This document shows, piece after piece, positions 24,812 to 34,072 of a DNA stretch of 44,581 bases. A program made the translations under genes and the position numbers. Every line of letters begins with the position of its first letter. Positions within the stretch are counted from its first letter, which is position 1. The notes below the pieces were generated by a model. It saw only the letters and a list, made by a program, of their open reading frames with translations, was not told the origin of the DNA and did not search any database. Source of the stretch: Opitutales bacterium (GTDB taxonomy: Bacteria > Verrucomicrobiota > Verrucomicrobiia > Opitutales > Oceanipulchritudinaceae); the NCBI GenBank assembly GCA_007133065.1, contig SLNJ01000012.1:1-44581 (forward strand), given 5' to 3'.

Positions 24812-25507
24812 ATGCGAACCGCGATCGCTGCACTCTCCCTCCTCTGCGCCTGGACGGTGCCCGCACTGCTCCATGCGGGCGCCGGCGAAGCTGCCGAAGC
24901 TGAGCCCACCGTGCGCGAGTCGGACGAACCGCGCGAGCGGCCCGTCCTCTTCGACCGGAACGGCGCCCAGGCCGCTCCAGGCCCGATTTTCGCCGGTCAC
25001 GGCCTCGCCCCATGGGCGTTCCAAGGTCCCGGCTCATTCGGCTACCACCCGTACCTTTATCCCGCACCGTATACCCCGGCCGTCGGCCGCTCCACGGTCT
25101 GGTTTGCGGCCGGTTCGCACGGTTACCTCGGCGGCGGATTCCACACGCTCCAGCCGATCGAGGACACACGGTTTGCCTACGGAATCGCCATCAGCCACGA
25201 GCAGGGTAAAACCTGGTTCTCCCGGCTCAACTACCGGCGAGACAGCATCAGCCCGTACGTCGAGTGGCACGGGGAACGCACGGCGGTTCACGTCGGCGCC
25301 ACCGTGGCGGATACCACCCTCGCGGGCACCGCGCGTCCGCGGACGACGCTGGGAATCGAGCCTCCGGCGGAAAACGACCGGCCCGCGTTCTCCGTCGACG
25401 ACCGGTTCCTCTACCGCGAGATTCGAGCGGGAATCCGTCACCGGGTCTTCGATAACCTCGACGTCTCTTTCCACGTCCGGCAGGGCCGTGAGCGCCTGCG
25501 GGATTAA
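24812..25507 (+). CDS. exported barrel-like protein, probably frameshifted near the 3' end
   Basis: I recognise no family. The 231-residue product starts with a signal peptide (TAIAALSLLCAWTVPALLHA, cleavage near residue 23), then a charged linker and a Tyr/Pro-rich stretch (YHPYLYPAPYTPAVGRS). Alternating beta-strand-like segments such as FAYGIAISHEQGKTWFSRLN follow. The frame stops at 25507 just after VSFHVRQGRERLRD. In another plus frame, open to 25610, the sequence continues ATAFLFGGDLNGFSARLQF and stops. A final strand ending in Phe is the classic end of an outer-membrane barrel. A shift between about 25440 and 25504 would therefore give the intact gene, ending 13 bases before the LysR start. 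Either a real mutation or a sequencing error in this G-rich stretch could be the cause. Confidence 0.65.
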   Translation: MRTAIAALSLLCAWTVPALLHAGAGEAAEAEPTVRESDEPRERPVLFDRNGAQAAPGPIFAGHGLAPWAFQGPGSFGYHPYLYPAPYTPAVGRSTVWFAAGSHGYLGGGFHTLQPIEDTRFAYGIAISHEQGKTWFSRLNYRRDSISPYVEWHGERTAVHVGATVADTTLAGTARPRTTLGIEPPAENDRPAFSVDDRFLYREIRAGIRHRVFDNLDVSFHVRQGRERLRD

Positions 25508-25623
25508 CGGCAGGGGCCGGGGCCGGGTGTCCTCAGGACTCACACCCGATGCTACAGCGTTTCTTTTCGGCGGCGATTTGAATGGGTTTTCCGCGCGGCT
25601 TCAGTTTTGACACAGGCTGGGGA

Positions 25624-26544
25624 ATGGAGAAATATGGGAGCGTGGAATTGCGTCATTTGCGATACTTCGTGGCCGTCGCGGAGGAACTGAGCTTCACCCG
25701 CGCGGCCGAGAAGCTGCGTTTGGCGCAACCATCGCTCTCGCGACAGATGCAGGACCTCGAAGAGGAACTGGAGGTCCAGTTGCTGGACAGAGCGAGGAAA
25801 CAGGTCTCATTGACCGAGGTCGGACGCGTTTTCTTGTCGGATGCCAAGCGGATCGTGGATGAGAGCGAGAAGAGCGTACTCGCGGCGCGGCGGTTCAGCA
25901 TCGGAGAGACCGAGCAATTGAACCTCGGGTATTCCTTCAAGTTCAACTTCGAGCTCCTTCCCGCGACACTGAGTACGTTTTATAGGCTCTTTCCCAAGGT
26001 CACCGTGACCCTGTTCGACATGTCGCCGTCCGAACAATTGGACGAACTCGCCGCGCGAAAGATCGATATCGGGTTCATCGGATTGCGCCCACCGCTCCTC
26101 ACGGGTAATCGCTCACTGCTCGAGTGGGAGTGCATTGGAAGCCACAAAATCGTTGTGGTTTTACCAACCGACCATCGGCTCGCCAAGAAGCGCAAGCTCT
26201 ACATTCTGGATCTCAAACAGGAGTTCTTCGTCGCGATGTCCGAGGAGACGCATCCCGGATCCCGGGACTGGCTCTGCGGGATCTGTCGCGAGGCCGGCTA
26301 TAAACCGCGGATCCTTCAGGACGTAAGGATTGAATCGGACATCATGGAGTTCGTCAGAGAGGGCCTTGGAGTCACGCTCGCGCGCGAGCAGATAAAACGG
26401 CTACCGCACAGCGGCGTGGTATTCCGTCCGTTGCAGGGAAGCGCGAAGGTCGATTTCTGGATCGCATGGCACCGGGAGAACCGCGCGAAGGCACTTCTCG
26501 AATACCGCAGGATCATCAAGGACGAAGCTCCGGCGATCGAGTGA
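25624..26544 (+). CDS. LysR-family transcriptional regulator
   Basis: LysR-type regulators bind DNA as tetramers and respond to a small effector. The 306-residue product has the N-terminal winged helix-turn-helix (ELRHLRYFVAVAEELSFTRA, AQPSLSRQMQDLEEEL) and a C-terminal effector domain (about 95-300) with the split periplasmic-binding fold. The opening resembles the group that includes regulators of aromatic catabolism, but the effector is not readable. ATG 25624 is chosen; GTG 25642 would match the family's usual MELRHLRYF opening, and ATG 25582 is too early if the preceding barrel gene extends to 25610. Regulated targets often lie divergently, but the upstream neighbour is on the same strand, so targets are unclear. 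Confidence 0.93.
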   Translation: MEKYGSVELRHLRYFVAVAEELSFTRAAEKLRLAQPSLSRQMQDLEEELEVQLLDRARKQVSLTEVGRVFLSDAKRIVDESEKSVLAARRFSIGETEQLNLGYSFKFNFELLPATLSTFYRLFPKVTVTLFDMSPSEQLDELAARKIDIGFIGLRPPLLTGNRSLLEWECIGSHKIVVVLPTDHRLAKKRKLYILDLKQEFFVAMSEETHPGSRDWLCGICREAGYKPRILQDVRIESDIMEFVREGLGVTLAREQIKRLPHSGVVFRPLQGSAKVDFWIAWHRENRAKALLEYRRIIKDEAPAIE

Positions 26545-26653
26545 GGATCGAACGGTCTTTTCGGCAACCGAACCTCATTGAGGCGACAATGGGGCCGCCC
26601 CCCAATGGTGCACCATACCCAACGCCTCTTCGGTGATAGCCTGCACCTATGGG

Positions 26654-26659
26654 TATAAT
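26654..26659 (+). promoter_or_regulatory. -10 element upstream of the ice-binding protein gene
   Basis: TATAAT preceded by a TGGG (TGn-like extended -10) lies 51 bases before the ATG at 26710. The best -35-like sequence, TTCGGT at 26629, is at 19 bases. This is a plausible promoter in a 165-base gap, judged by box resemblance only. Confidence 0.38.
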
Positions 26660-26709
26660 CGAAAGGAAGTATTGGATGGAGTCGTTCCAGTTCATGTATA
26701 CTCTGCGCC

Positions 26710-27768
26710 ATGAAAACAAAGTACCCACTTCTATTGGCGACCTCCATGGTCGCCGCGTTGGCGGTCGTGGCCACAGCGTCACAGCAACCGGTCAATCTCG
26801 GCACGGCCGGGGATTTCGCGATTCTGACGAAAGCGGGGATTTCAACAACCGGAACGACCTCGGTCACCGGGGACATTGGCGTGAGCCCGATCGATTCCAC
26901 CGCGCTGACCGGCTTCACATTGTCACTCGACGCGACGGAGACGTTCGCAACATCGCCGATCGTTACCGGCGCCGCATTTGCGAGTGATTATGCGCCGCCG
27001 ACGCCTGCCTACATGACGACCGTCATTGGCGATATGGAGATCGCCTATGCGGATGCCGCAGGGAGAACCGATCTGCATGCCGTCACGGAACTCGGCGCCG
27101 GAAATGTCAGCGGAATGACTCTTGAGCCGGGTCTCTACAAATGGGGCACCGGACTGCGGATCGACACCGATGTTACCCTCGCGGGTTCCCCATGCGATAC
27201 CTGGATCTTCCAGATTGCGGAGGATCTCACGGTGGGCGATGGCGTCCGCGTCATCCTGAGCGGCGGCGCGCGCGCCGCCAACATCTTCTGGCAGGTCGAA
27301 GGCGAGGCAACCCTTGGCACGACCTCTCACGTTGAGGGAACGATTCTCTCAAGAACCGCCATTCATCTGCGCACCGGTGCGTCGATCAACGGTGCGTTGC
27401 TGGCCCAGACGGCCGTCACACTCGATGCGAGTACCGTGACGATTCCGAGTTTGGAGGAGGGGGCCGCGATGCTCTGGTTCGGATCATACGATGACCGTTA
27501 TCTTGACCCGACAAGCGGCGACGGATGGCTCTCGCATTCCGAACACGGATGGCTCTACAGGATCGGAACCTCCCAGGGCATGTGGTTCTGGGACCAGATT
27601 CAGGGCGATTGGCTCTGGACCAACGAGTGCACCTACCCCTTTCTCTACAGCGCCGGCGCTGCGAACTGGATCTACTATCAACGCGGGGGAAATCCCGACG
27701 GGCGTTGGTTCTACATGTTCGATGACCTTAGCCAGACCTCCGGCCAATGGCACCTCGTTTCAGGGTGA
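26710..27768 (+). CDS. secreted DUF3494 ice-binding protein with C-terminal aromatic module
   Basis: DUF3494 proteins form a beta-helix that binds ice, inhibits recrystallisation and may let cells stay near ice. The 352-residue product has a signal peptide (LLATSMVAALAVVATAS, cleavage near 24) and the DUF3494 domain at about 28-240. Its marks are LGTAGDFAILTKAGIS, SVTGDIGVSPI, NIFWQVEGEATLGTTSHVEG and GASINGALLAQTAVTLDAST, all strongly conserved in the family. The final 98 residues are the aromatic module shared with the CAP protein at 18443, so the protein is probably held at the cell surface or sorted by it. It stands alone between the LysR gene and the DUF748 gene. The identification as ice-binding is by family; activity is not shown, and some DUF3494 proteins may bind other ligands. 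Confidence 0.93.
   Translation: MKTKYPLLLATSMVAALAVVATASQQPVNLGTAGDFAILTKAGISTTGTTSVTGDIGVSPIDSTALTGFTLSLDATETFATSPIVTGAAFASDYAPPTPAYMTTVIGDMEIAYADAAGRTDLHAVTELGAGNVSGMTLEPGLYKWGTGLRIDTDVTLAGSPCDTWIFQIAEDLTVGDGVRVILSGGARAANIFWQVEGEATLGTTSHVEGTILSRTAIHLRTGASINGALLAQTAVTLDASTVTIPSLEEGAAMLWFGSYDDRYLDPTSGDGWLSHSEHGWLYRIGTSQGMWFWDQIQGDWLWTNECTYPFLYSAGAANWIYYQRGGNPDGRWFYMFDDLSQTSGQWHLVSG
27472..27768 (+). other. aromatic C-terminal module (copy 2, on ice-binding protein)
   Basis: The last 98 codons carry LWFGSYDD, SHSEHGWLYRIG, MWFWDQIQGDWLWT, YPFLYSAG, NWIYYQRGG and RWFYMF. These line up one-to-one with the landmarks at the end of the CAP protein (18443-18721), the clearest block being SWLWT..YPYLY against DWLWT..YPFLY. 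DNA-level identity is low, so this is an old shared module, not a recent duplication. Confidence 0.65.
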
Positions 27769-28030
27769 TCGTTCGCGAAAGCAATTCTCACTCGATCTGT
27801 CGTCGATAAAGGAGCGTTGAAATACGGAGCGAATGCGCGGCAGGTCGGGCACCGGAGGCACAAACAAGACGCATCGACGCAACCTCCCGGGCGCCGGTTC
27901 GCCAGCCCGTTCTCCGGGTCCGAATTCCAGGTCTGCCGGATCGCGCGTGCCACCGGCCGGCAGGCGGCGGTTCCCATCCTCCGTTCTCTGTTCTTGGTAC
28001 CTCGCGGCGAATGGAGTAGGATGATTGTTT

Positions 28031-31000
28031 ATGAAAACTGACGAACGATCCCTCCGCTCGGAGGGCCGGAAACGGGGCAACCGGCGCATCCAACAGTGGG
28101 TGGCCGCAGCGGCGGTGGCGTTTCTGCTCTACATGGCAGTCGGATTCTTTGTGGTACCGATGCTGGTCCGGACGGTTCTGGTGAACCAGGTTGAAGCGCG
28201 CCTGAACGCCGGCATTGAAGTGGAATCCATTTCCTTCAACCCCTTGACCCTGCGCATGCGGACCGAGGGATTGGTTCTACGGGAATCGGACGGAGCGCCG
28301 GTGCTGCGTCTGGCGGAGGGAAGCTTCGCGCTGTCGCTGCGTTCCGTGTACCGGTTTGCGCCGGTCCTGCGGGAGGTGACCCTCCGGGAACCGTGGCTTG
28401 AGGTGGTTCAGGAATCCGACGGATCGATCAATCTCTTTCGCCTGCCCAAGTTCGACGAGCATGCCGATCCGGAGACCATCGTGAGCCCCTTCGAACTCGA
28501 TCTGCCCCGATTGGCGATCCGGCGGCTGACTTTGTCCGACGGCAGAGTCGACTTACGCGACGAGACCCTGACGGAGGCATTTGTCTACACGCTCAGTCCA
28601 TTTTCCTTTTCACTCAACGAGTTCTCGACGTTTGCCGAAGACGGGAACCGCCTCGCTTTTTCGGGAACGGACCTTTACGGCGGGTCGATGGCGGGAAGTG
28701 GTTCATTCTCATTTTCACCACTGACGATGCGGTTTGAACTGAATGTGCGGGCGATGAACGTGGCCGAGGTTGCTCCCTACCTGCGTTCGTTCATGCCCGT
28801 GGATCTGCGCCATGGGCAACTGGAGTTCGAACTGATCGCGGAATTGGACGGCCATCGTCCCGCGCAGCCGTTGAAGGTGGCGATCCCAAGGATGCGGCTG
28901 GTGGACCTCGGGCTTTATCCCGCTGAATCGGGGCTCGCTTTAATGGACATTAAGGAGGTCGTCGTTACCGGGACGCTGCTGCGGGGCTTCGATCTCGAAA
29001 TTGAGGTGGATCGCGTCCGGATCGGTCCCGGAACGATCCGCGCAATTCGGCACGCCGACGGAGGCATTGATTGGCTGAATGTAATTGGCGGAATGGAAGC
29101 CGCCGAGGGCCCCGTCACTCCCGGCTGGGGGATCAGGGCCGCTCCCCGTATCCCAAGGTTTCTCATGCGGGAGGTGGCAATGAAGAACTTCGGATTTGAA
29201 GTGCTGGACCATTCGGTGGGTGGCGGCGCGCGCTTGTCCGGGGTTGTGCGCGCGGCCTCTCTTGGGTCACTCAGCAACGATTTTTCGCGGCCTGTTGACT
29301 TTGCATTGGAAATTGCGGTCATGGAGGAAGGTACCATTGAAGCCGACGGCGAAATCAGCCTCGACCCATTGGCCGGAGACGCGGCGATGCGGGTCACGGG
29401 ATTTCCATTGGCTTTGCTGAGTCCATGGGCGGCCGCGTTTGCCGATCTGGAAGTCGTTTCGGGGACGGGCGCGCTTTCAGGGACGCTGACGGCAACTCCC
29501 GGCCTGGACGGAATGCCCCTCTTGTCGTTCGCCGGTGAAACGGAGGTGCAGGGATTTGCTTCGCGTGAAGGCGGGAACGACCTGGCTGCGTTTGAACGGT
29601 TCTCGGTCGGCGGGATGCATTTCGACAGCGCCCCATTGCAGGTGAGGGCCGAGTCTGTGCGCGTGGACCGCCCCACGGGCTTTATAGCGCTTGAGGCCGA
29701 CGGACGGCTCAACCTGCAACGCGTCTTTCGTATGGATCCCGCGGCCCTCCCGTCCGGGGACGAGCGCGTGGACGCGATCCCGGAAGAGGCTCCGGACCGC
29801 GGGCAATCGGAGCGGTTTCCCGTCGCTTTTTCAATAGGACGTCTTGAGGTGGAAGACGGGCGGGCGTCGGTGCACGACGCGAGCGTCTCGCCCGAATTCG
29901 CCACCACGTTGGATGAGATTCGGGTGCGGTTGCACGATATCGATTCGGAGAGCGAAACCCCGGCCACACTGGATTTGTCCGGACGGTTTCCCAATGCCGC
30001 GCACCTGGAAATCACGGGAGAAATCGGTCTGTTGGGAGGTGCTGTCTTTGGCGACATTGATATTCGCATGAACGGTTTTGACCTGCCCCCTGTCTCGGGT
30101 TATTCCGGCCGCTACCTGGGGCGGGCGTTCGCACGGGGCAATATGGATATGGAAATCGCGGCTCAAGTGGAGAACGACGCTTTCTCGGCAAAGAGTTCCA
30201 TTCTCGTCAGGGAGCTGCAATTGGGGGAACGGGTGGACAGTCCGGATGCGGTGAACCTGCCGCTGGACCTTGCCGTCGCTCTCCTGCGCAATCAGCGCGG
30301 GGAGATCTCCCTCGATATCCCACTCTCCGGCCGGATTGCCGACCCGGAGTTTAGCGTAGCCGGAATCGTTTCTCAGTCAGTGGCGACCGTTCTGGGAAGC
30401 ATTGTCAGATCGCCCTTCTCCATCCTGGGCGGGATTGTCGGAACCGAGCCGGACCGGTTGGAGCGAGTCGAGTTTCTCCCGGGTCGCGCAATTCTCGACA
30501 CGGGACAAGAAGAGACATTGCGGGCTCTCGCCGAGGCGCTGCATCAGCGCCCGGAATTGACGCTCGAGGCTCAGGGAGTGGCGGATCCCGCTTCGGATCG
30601 GTCGGCTCTCGCTGAATTGCGATTGCAGGAACAACTCGCCAGGCATCGCGATCTCATCCACGAAGACGATCCGACGGCCTCCGGCCTCCCCGCAGAGGAT
30701 CCACGGGTTCTCCGTTCCTACTACGCTCACCAGTTCGGAGAGCCGGGGGCATTGGCGGCGCGCCCGGTCGAATCGCTGGAAACGCCCGCATCGAACTCCG
30801 GGGTTGCCGATTCACCTGCGGCCAAATCAGATCCGAAGAAGTCCTCGTGGATTCGGCGCGTCTTCCGTGTGCTCTTTGGTTCGTATTCCCGTGATACGAC
30901 ACCGGAAGCGCAAGACGAGAAAGACGTCCGGGCCGATGACGCGGACGGCGTGGCTGATCCGTCCCCGTCCGACTCGGCGGTGCCCGAAACCCTCGAAGAA

Positions 31001-31201
31001 GGGCCGACCCTGGCCGAGATGCGTGCCCGATTACTGGATTCCATCGTCGTGTCCGACGAGGAACTCCATCGCCTTGCTCGCGCAAGGGCGGTCCACGTCC
31101 GAGATGCCCTGATCGCGACGAACCGATTGGAATCGCATCGCATCTCGATCGGATCCGTTCGAATCGATAGCGGGAGCGTGGTCCGATTTGAGCTTCGGTA
31201 G
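28031..31201 (+). CDS. DUF748-domain AsmA-like envelope protein
   Basis: DUF748 proteins belong to the AsmA-like group thought to bridge the inner and outer membranes and help lipid transfer. The 1056-residue product has a basic cytoplasmic start, one membrane span (about 24-46, WVAAAAVAFLLYMAVGFFVV) and a very long periplasmic beta-rich body. The N-terminal pattern VESISFNPLTLRMRTEGLVL and the late block ELQLGERVDSPDAVNLPLDL, RNQRGEISLDIPLSG and SPFSILGGIVG are the family's best marks. Near the end is an OmpA-like-resembling stretch (VEFLPGRAILDTGQEETLRA) and then an acidic, low-complexity linker before a final folded piece. The ATG at 28031 is preferred to a TTG at 28025. The upstream 262 bases hold no gene I can support. 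Confidence 0.9.
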   Translation: MKTDERSLRSEGRKRGNRRIQQWVAAAAVAFLLYMAVGFFVVPMLVRTVLVNQVEARLNAGIEVESISFNPLTLRMRTEGLVLRESDGAPVLRLAEGSFALSLRSVYRFAPVLREVTLREPWLEVVQESDGSINLFRLPKFDEHADPETIVSPFELDLPRLAIRRLTLSDGRVDLRDETLTEAFVYTLSPFSFSLNEFSTFAEDGNRLAFSGTDLYGGSMAGSGSFSFSPLTMRFELNVRAMNVAEVAPYLRSFMPVDLRHGQLEFELIAELDGHRPAQPLKVAIPRMRLVDLGLYPAESGLALMDIKEVVVTGTLLRGFDLEIEVDRVRIGPGTIRAIRHADGGIDWLNVIGGMEAAEGPVTPGWGIRAAPRIPRFLMREVAMKNFGFEVLDHSVGGGARLSGVVRAASLGSLSNDFSRPVDFALEIAVMEEGTIEADGEISLDPLAGDAAMRVTGFPLALLSPWAAAFADLEVVSGTGALSGTLTATPGLDGMPLLSFAGETEVQGFASREGGNDLAAFERFSVGGMHFDSAPLQVRAESVRVDRPTGFIALEADGRLNLQRVFRMDPAALPSGDERVDAIPEEAPDRGQSERFPVAFSIGRLEVEDGRASVHDASVSPEFATTLDEIRVRLHDIDSESETPATLDLSGRFPNAAHLEITGEIGLLGGAVFGDIDIRMNGFDLPPVSGYSGRYLGRAFARGNMDMEIAAQVENDAFSAKSSILVRELQLGERVDSPDAVNLPLDLAVALLRNQRGEISLDIPLSGRIADPEFSVAGIVSQSVATVLGSIVRSPFSILGGIVGTEPDRLERVEFLPGRAILDTGQEETLRALAEALHQRPELTLEAQGVADPASDRSALAELRLQEQLARHRDLIHEDDPTASGLPAEDPRVLRSYYAHQFGEPGALAARPVESLETPASNSGVADSPAAKSDPKKSSWIRRVFRVLFGSYSRDTTPEAQDEKDVRADDADGVADPSPSDSAVPETLEEGPTLAEMRARLLDSIVVSDEELHRLARARAVHVRDALIATNRLESHRISIGSVRIDSGSVVRFELR

Positions 31202-31233
31202 CGTATCAACTCGATGACTCATCCGCGAGTCCC

Positions 31234-31509
31234 TCATATATCGTTAACCGCGGTAACGCCCGCTCGTTTCGCCGGTTGTCCCCTCCGGAACGCCCCGGTT
31301 GACCAGGTTTGCCCAGAGCCCCGGTTCGTGGAGTAGGACATCGTATCCCGGATTCGTCCGCCAGACCGGTGGTACGGGATATAAAGCGTACCATCCCCGG
31401 TAATGGGCATGTCCAGCTCGATCACCGCGTCGAGGCGGCCCCGGTGCTCGCCGAATCCCTCGGCCGCCAGTCCATAGTACGCCATCGGGACCGCCTCACC
31501 CGGCGGCAA
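31234..31509 (-). other. unassigned ORF or coding remnant in the 31.2-31.5 kb gap
   Basis: The 339-base gap between the DUF748 and porin genes contains one minus-strand reading frame with protein-like texture: MAYYGLAAEGFGEHRGRLDA, ELDMPITGDGTLYIPYHRSG and DTMSYSTNRGSGQTWSTG. The last part resembles an Asp-box (SxDxGxTW) as found in sialidase-type propellers, so it may be a broken piece of such an enzyme. There is no ATG at a convincing place and no ribosome-binding site. I cannot name it, and it may be non-coding. Confidence 0.25.
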
Positions 31510-31519
31510 ACACCTTTTG

Positions 31520-31539
31520 GGCTGAGGCTCCGCCTCGCC
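31520..31539. terminator. hairpin between convergent DUF748 and porin genes
   Basis: GGC-T-GAGGC / TCC / GCCTC-GCC forms an 8-pair stem with one bulge directly after the porin stop (31541). It lacks a U-run on either strand, so it is at best a weak or factor-assisted terminator. Confidence 0.25.
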
Positions 31540-31540
31540 G

Positions 31541-32821
31541 CTAGAAGGTCATGTAAACGCCAGTGACGATGGAATTCGAGTTGCGATCGCCGTTGGGGTT
31601 GGCCTCCAGGCGGGTGCGTTCGTATCCAATTTTGAAATTCAGGTTCTGACCGCGGGCGAAGTAGGTGAGGCCGATTCGGGCGTTGTTATAGGAGCCTTCG
31701 CCGCCGGGCGTGTCGCTGTTCCACTCTTCGTACAGGATCCAGGGTTGCAGGTGAATGTTCGGGAAATAATACCCCGCCTGGGCGAAGAAACCGTCGCCCT
31801 GCGCCTGGAGGCCGGAGACGGCGGCCGCGTCGCCGAATGCGGTTGTTTTGTCGCGACGGCTGAGCAGCCCTGCGTCGTCCAGATCGAGTTGACCGTAGGC
31901 GGCTTCGAAACTTGCCGATCCCCGGCCGAGCGATTGTTCTGCGAACAGGTCGACGGTCCAAAACCGGTAATTAACGTCATTGCCGCTGTCGATAGCAACG
32001 CGGTTTTGCGCGTCGAAGGACACCCCGAGACCGACGGTTTGTTTGCGTCCGAGGTAGGTGGAAGAGTTGAAAAAGCCCCGTTCGTCGTCGCCGAAGTTCA
32101 CGGCCACCCGTCCGCTGTAGCGGAGATCGCCCTCGTCGCGGGCGGGGCTGTTTCGGGATCCGCCGTGAACGCCGGCATAATACTTGAGGTGCAGGTTATC
32201 GGACAGGGAGCGGTCGCCCCAGAAGGTAATGCCCTCATCCCGCACCTGGGCGTCCATGCGCAAACCCGAGTCGGTGCCCGCAAGGGTGGAAGTGGCGAAG
32301 GCAGTCATGGCCCGCCCGCCGAAGCTGAGGTTCTTATAGCTGAAGGCGGGGCGATCCATCGCCATTAAAGCGGCGGCCGAGGTGGTCCCGGCCTGGCGGC
32401 CGGTGCCTGCGACGAGGTGACGGCCGACAAAAAACTGGACTTCGGGAAGCGGTTTGAAGTGAAGATAGCTGTCGATCAGCGTGACGTTCCCTCCGGCCCC
32501 TTCGGTGGCCAGGGAAAAACCCGCCCACTCGGTGACCTCGCCTCGGACCATAATGCGCGCCCGCCGCATCCGGAACTCCGTGTCGTCGTCGACCAGGTCG
32601 CTGTCGTTGTAGATAAAGATCGCTTGAACCCGTGCGCCCACGCTGACCCATCCCGCGTCCCCGAAGTGCAACCGCGTGGGAAGTTCAGGCAACAACACCG
32701 CGGCGGAACGGATTTTCGGTTCGGCTTCAGGGACGGCCTCCCGGTTTTCCGAGCCGGCCAGCAGAGATCCTGCGGCGGCGAGACTCAGTACAAAAAGGGG
32801 AATAGACGCTTTTCGGCTCAT
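31541..32821 (-). CDS. OprP/OprO-type outer-membrane porin
   Basis: The 426-residue product is a phosphate-selective-porin-like (Porin_O_P) barrel. It has a signal peptide (LFVLSLAAAGSLLA, cleavage near 23), then strands with the family's recurring pattern: EFRMRRARIMVRGEVTEWAG, IDSYLHFKPLPEVQFFVGRH and later AEAAYGQLDLDD-like strands. It ends in VTGVYMTF with the terminal Phe expected of a barrel. ATG 32821 gives the signal; the frame is open to 32905. Members form trimers that pass anions such as phosphate or pyrophosphate, but specificity cannot be read from this sequence. It is a single gene, divergent from the TIM-barrel isomerase with 194 bases between starts. Confidence 0.88.
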   Translation of the reverse strand: MSRKASIPLFVLSLAAAGSLLAGSENREAVPEAEPKIRSAAVLLPELPTRLHFGDAGWVSVGARVQAIFIYNDSDLVDDDTEFRMRRARIMVRGEVTEWAGFSLATEGAGGNVTLIDSYLHFKPLPEVQFFVGRHLVAGTGRQAGTTSAAALMAMDRPAFSYKNLSFGGRAMTAFATSTLAGTDSGLRMDAQVRDEGITFWGDRSLSDNLHLKYYAGVHGGSRNSPARDEGDLRYSGRVAVNFGDDERGFFNSSTYLGRKQTVGLGVSFDAQNRVAIDSGNDVNYRFWTVDLFAEQSLGRGSASFEAAYGQLDLDDAGLLSRRDKTTAFGDAAAVSGLQAQGDGFFAQAGYYFPNIHLQPWILYEEWNSDTPGGEGSYNNARIGLTYFARGQNLNFKIGYERTRLEANPNGDRNSNSIVTGVYMTF

Positions 32822-33015
32822 GGCGCGAAGGTTACTGAGCGATAACGCGCTGAGCAACACCAACCCGGCGCGTGGGGGCACGCGCCCTCCGAAACAGCAA
32901 ACCACCGCTTTTGGTGTTTACTCCCAAACGGTTTGTCGTATGGATTGTACCCTGCGCCCGCCGGTGCGGGTTGCCGCGACCGAACGCTTCCCTCCAACCC
33001 ACAACCCGCTGATCC

Positions 33016-33876
33016 ATGTCCACCCGGAAGACTGCAAGCAACCCGCCCCAACTGAAACAATTCGCCGGATTCTGGACGCTGATGGGGCAGCCGGCGCCCG
33101 GCTCCGAGTGGAGTATCGCCGAAAAGGTCCGCCGCGCGCAGGAAGTCGGATTCGACGCGATGGGGTTCGGTGCGAATCGGGATTACTCCGATCCGGTCCG
33201 CGAGGCGGGCCTGGATTACGTCTGCTACATCGACGCCAACGACGAGACATTCGAGGACCACCTGAACGTTGCGGCGAAAACCGGGTGCGCACGGGTGAAC
33301 GTCCAGCTCTGGGATCACGACACGCAGCCGGCGACCGCCGCGCGCACGTGGGTGGCGATGCAGCCGGTTGCCGAGCGGCTCGGGCTGGAGATCGACCTCG
33401 AGGTGCACCGCGACACCTGCACGGAGACTCCCGAGAAGGCCTGGGAGATCGCCCGGCTGTATGAGGCGGAAACCGGTCGGCAGTGCCGGTTCTGTTTCGA
33501 CTTCTCGCACTTCGGTGTGGTTAAGCATCTCTCTCCCCCGTACGCCAGACGTCTGCTCGACAAGCCGGAGTTGATCCAGCTCGCCCGGCAGATGCACTTC
33601 CGACCGTTCAATGGACACCACTGCCAGATCCCCCTGACGGACGGCAACGGCAACCTGACGCCGGAGGCGGAGCACTACCTGGAGTTCCTCGACGCTCTGA
33701 TCGCGTGCTGGCTCGAGGGCGACCAGGGCGGCGAGACGCTTTACGTCTGCCCCGAATTCGGACCGGTCACCTCCGGCTACGGGCTCAGTGTCTTCACCAA
33801 CGTCTGGGAGGATGCCGTCCGCCTGCGCGCCGAGACCGAAAATATCTGGAAGCGAAAGCTGGAGAAGTTACGGTAA
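33016..33876 (+). CDS. sugar phosphate isomerase/epimerase-like TIM-barrel protein
   Basis: The 286-residue product resembles the xylose-isomerase-like TIM-barrel family (AP endonuclease family 2), which includes sugar isomerases and epimerases and related metal enzymes. Candidate metal ligands are the Glu and His in DLEVHRDTCTETP, the Asp and His in CFDFSHFGVVKH, His in MHFRPFNGHHCQIPL and Glu in YVCPEFGP. No signal is seen, so it is probably cytoplasmic. It has no co-directional partner; the porin diverges upstream and a TonB_C protein gene lies 196 bases downstream. Members often act beside Gfo/Idh/MocA oxidoreductases, one of which lies 1 kb downstream on the other strand. The substrate is unknown. 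Confidence 0.85.
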   Translation: MSTRKTASNPPQLKQFAGFWTLMGQPAPGSEWSIAEKVRRAQEVGFDAMGFGANRDYSDPVREAGLDYVCYIDANDETFEDHLNVAAKTGCARVNVQLWDHDTQPATAARTWVAMQPVAERLGLEIDLEVHRDTCTETPEKAWEIARLYEAETGRQCRFCFDFSHFGVVKHLSPPYARRLLDKPELIQLARQMHFRPFNGHHCQIPLTDGNGNLTPEAEHYLEFLDALIACWLEGDQGGETLYVCPEFGPVTSGYGLSVFTNVWEDAVRLRAETENIWKRKLEKLR

Positions 33877-34072
33877 CCGCGCACTTACGGTAAATCCTGC
33901 GCTGACCCTTTCACTTTCACTCATCCATCCCCCGGCGGACCACGATCCCCGGCGAACACCAAAGTTAATATCCTCGATGAGAACTCTTGGTAACGGCTAC
34001 GCCGGGTTGGGTCATCAGCCCGAGCGCGTTTCCTGATTGCAGCAGCACAGGATGCGGATTATACTCCGACCG

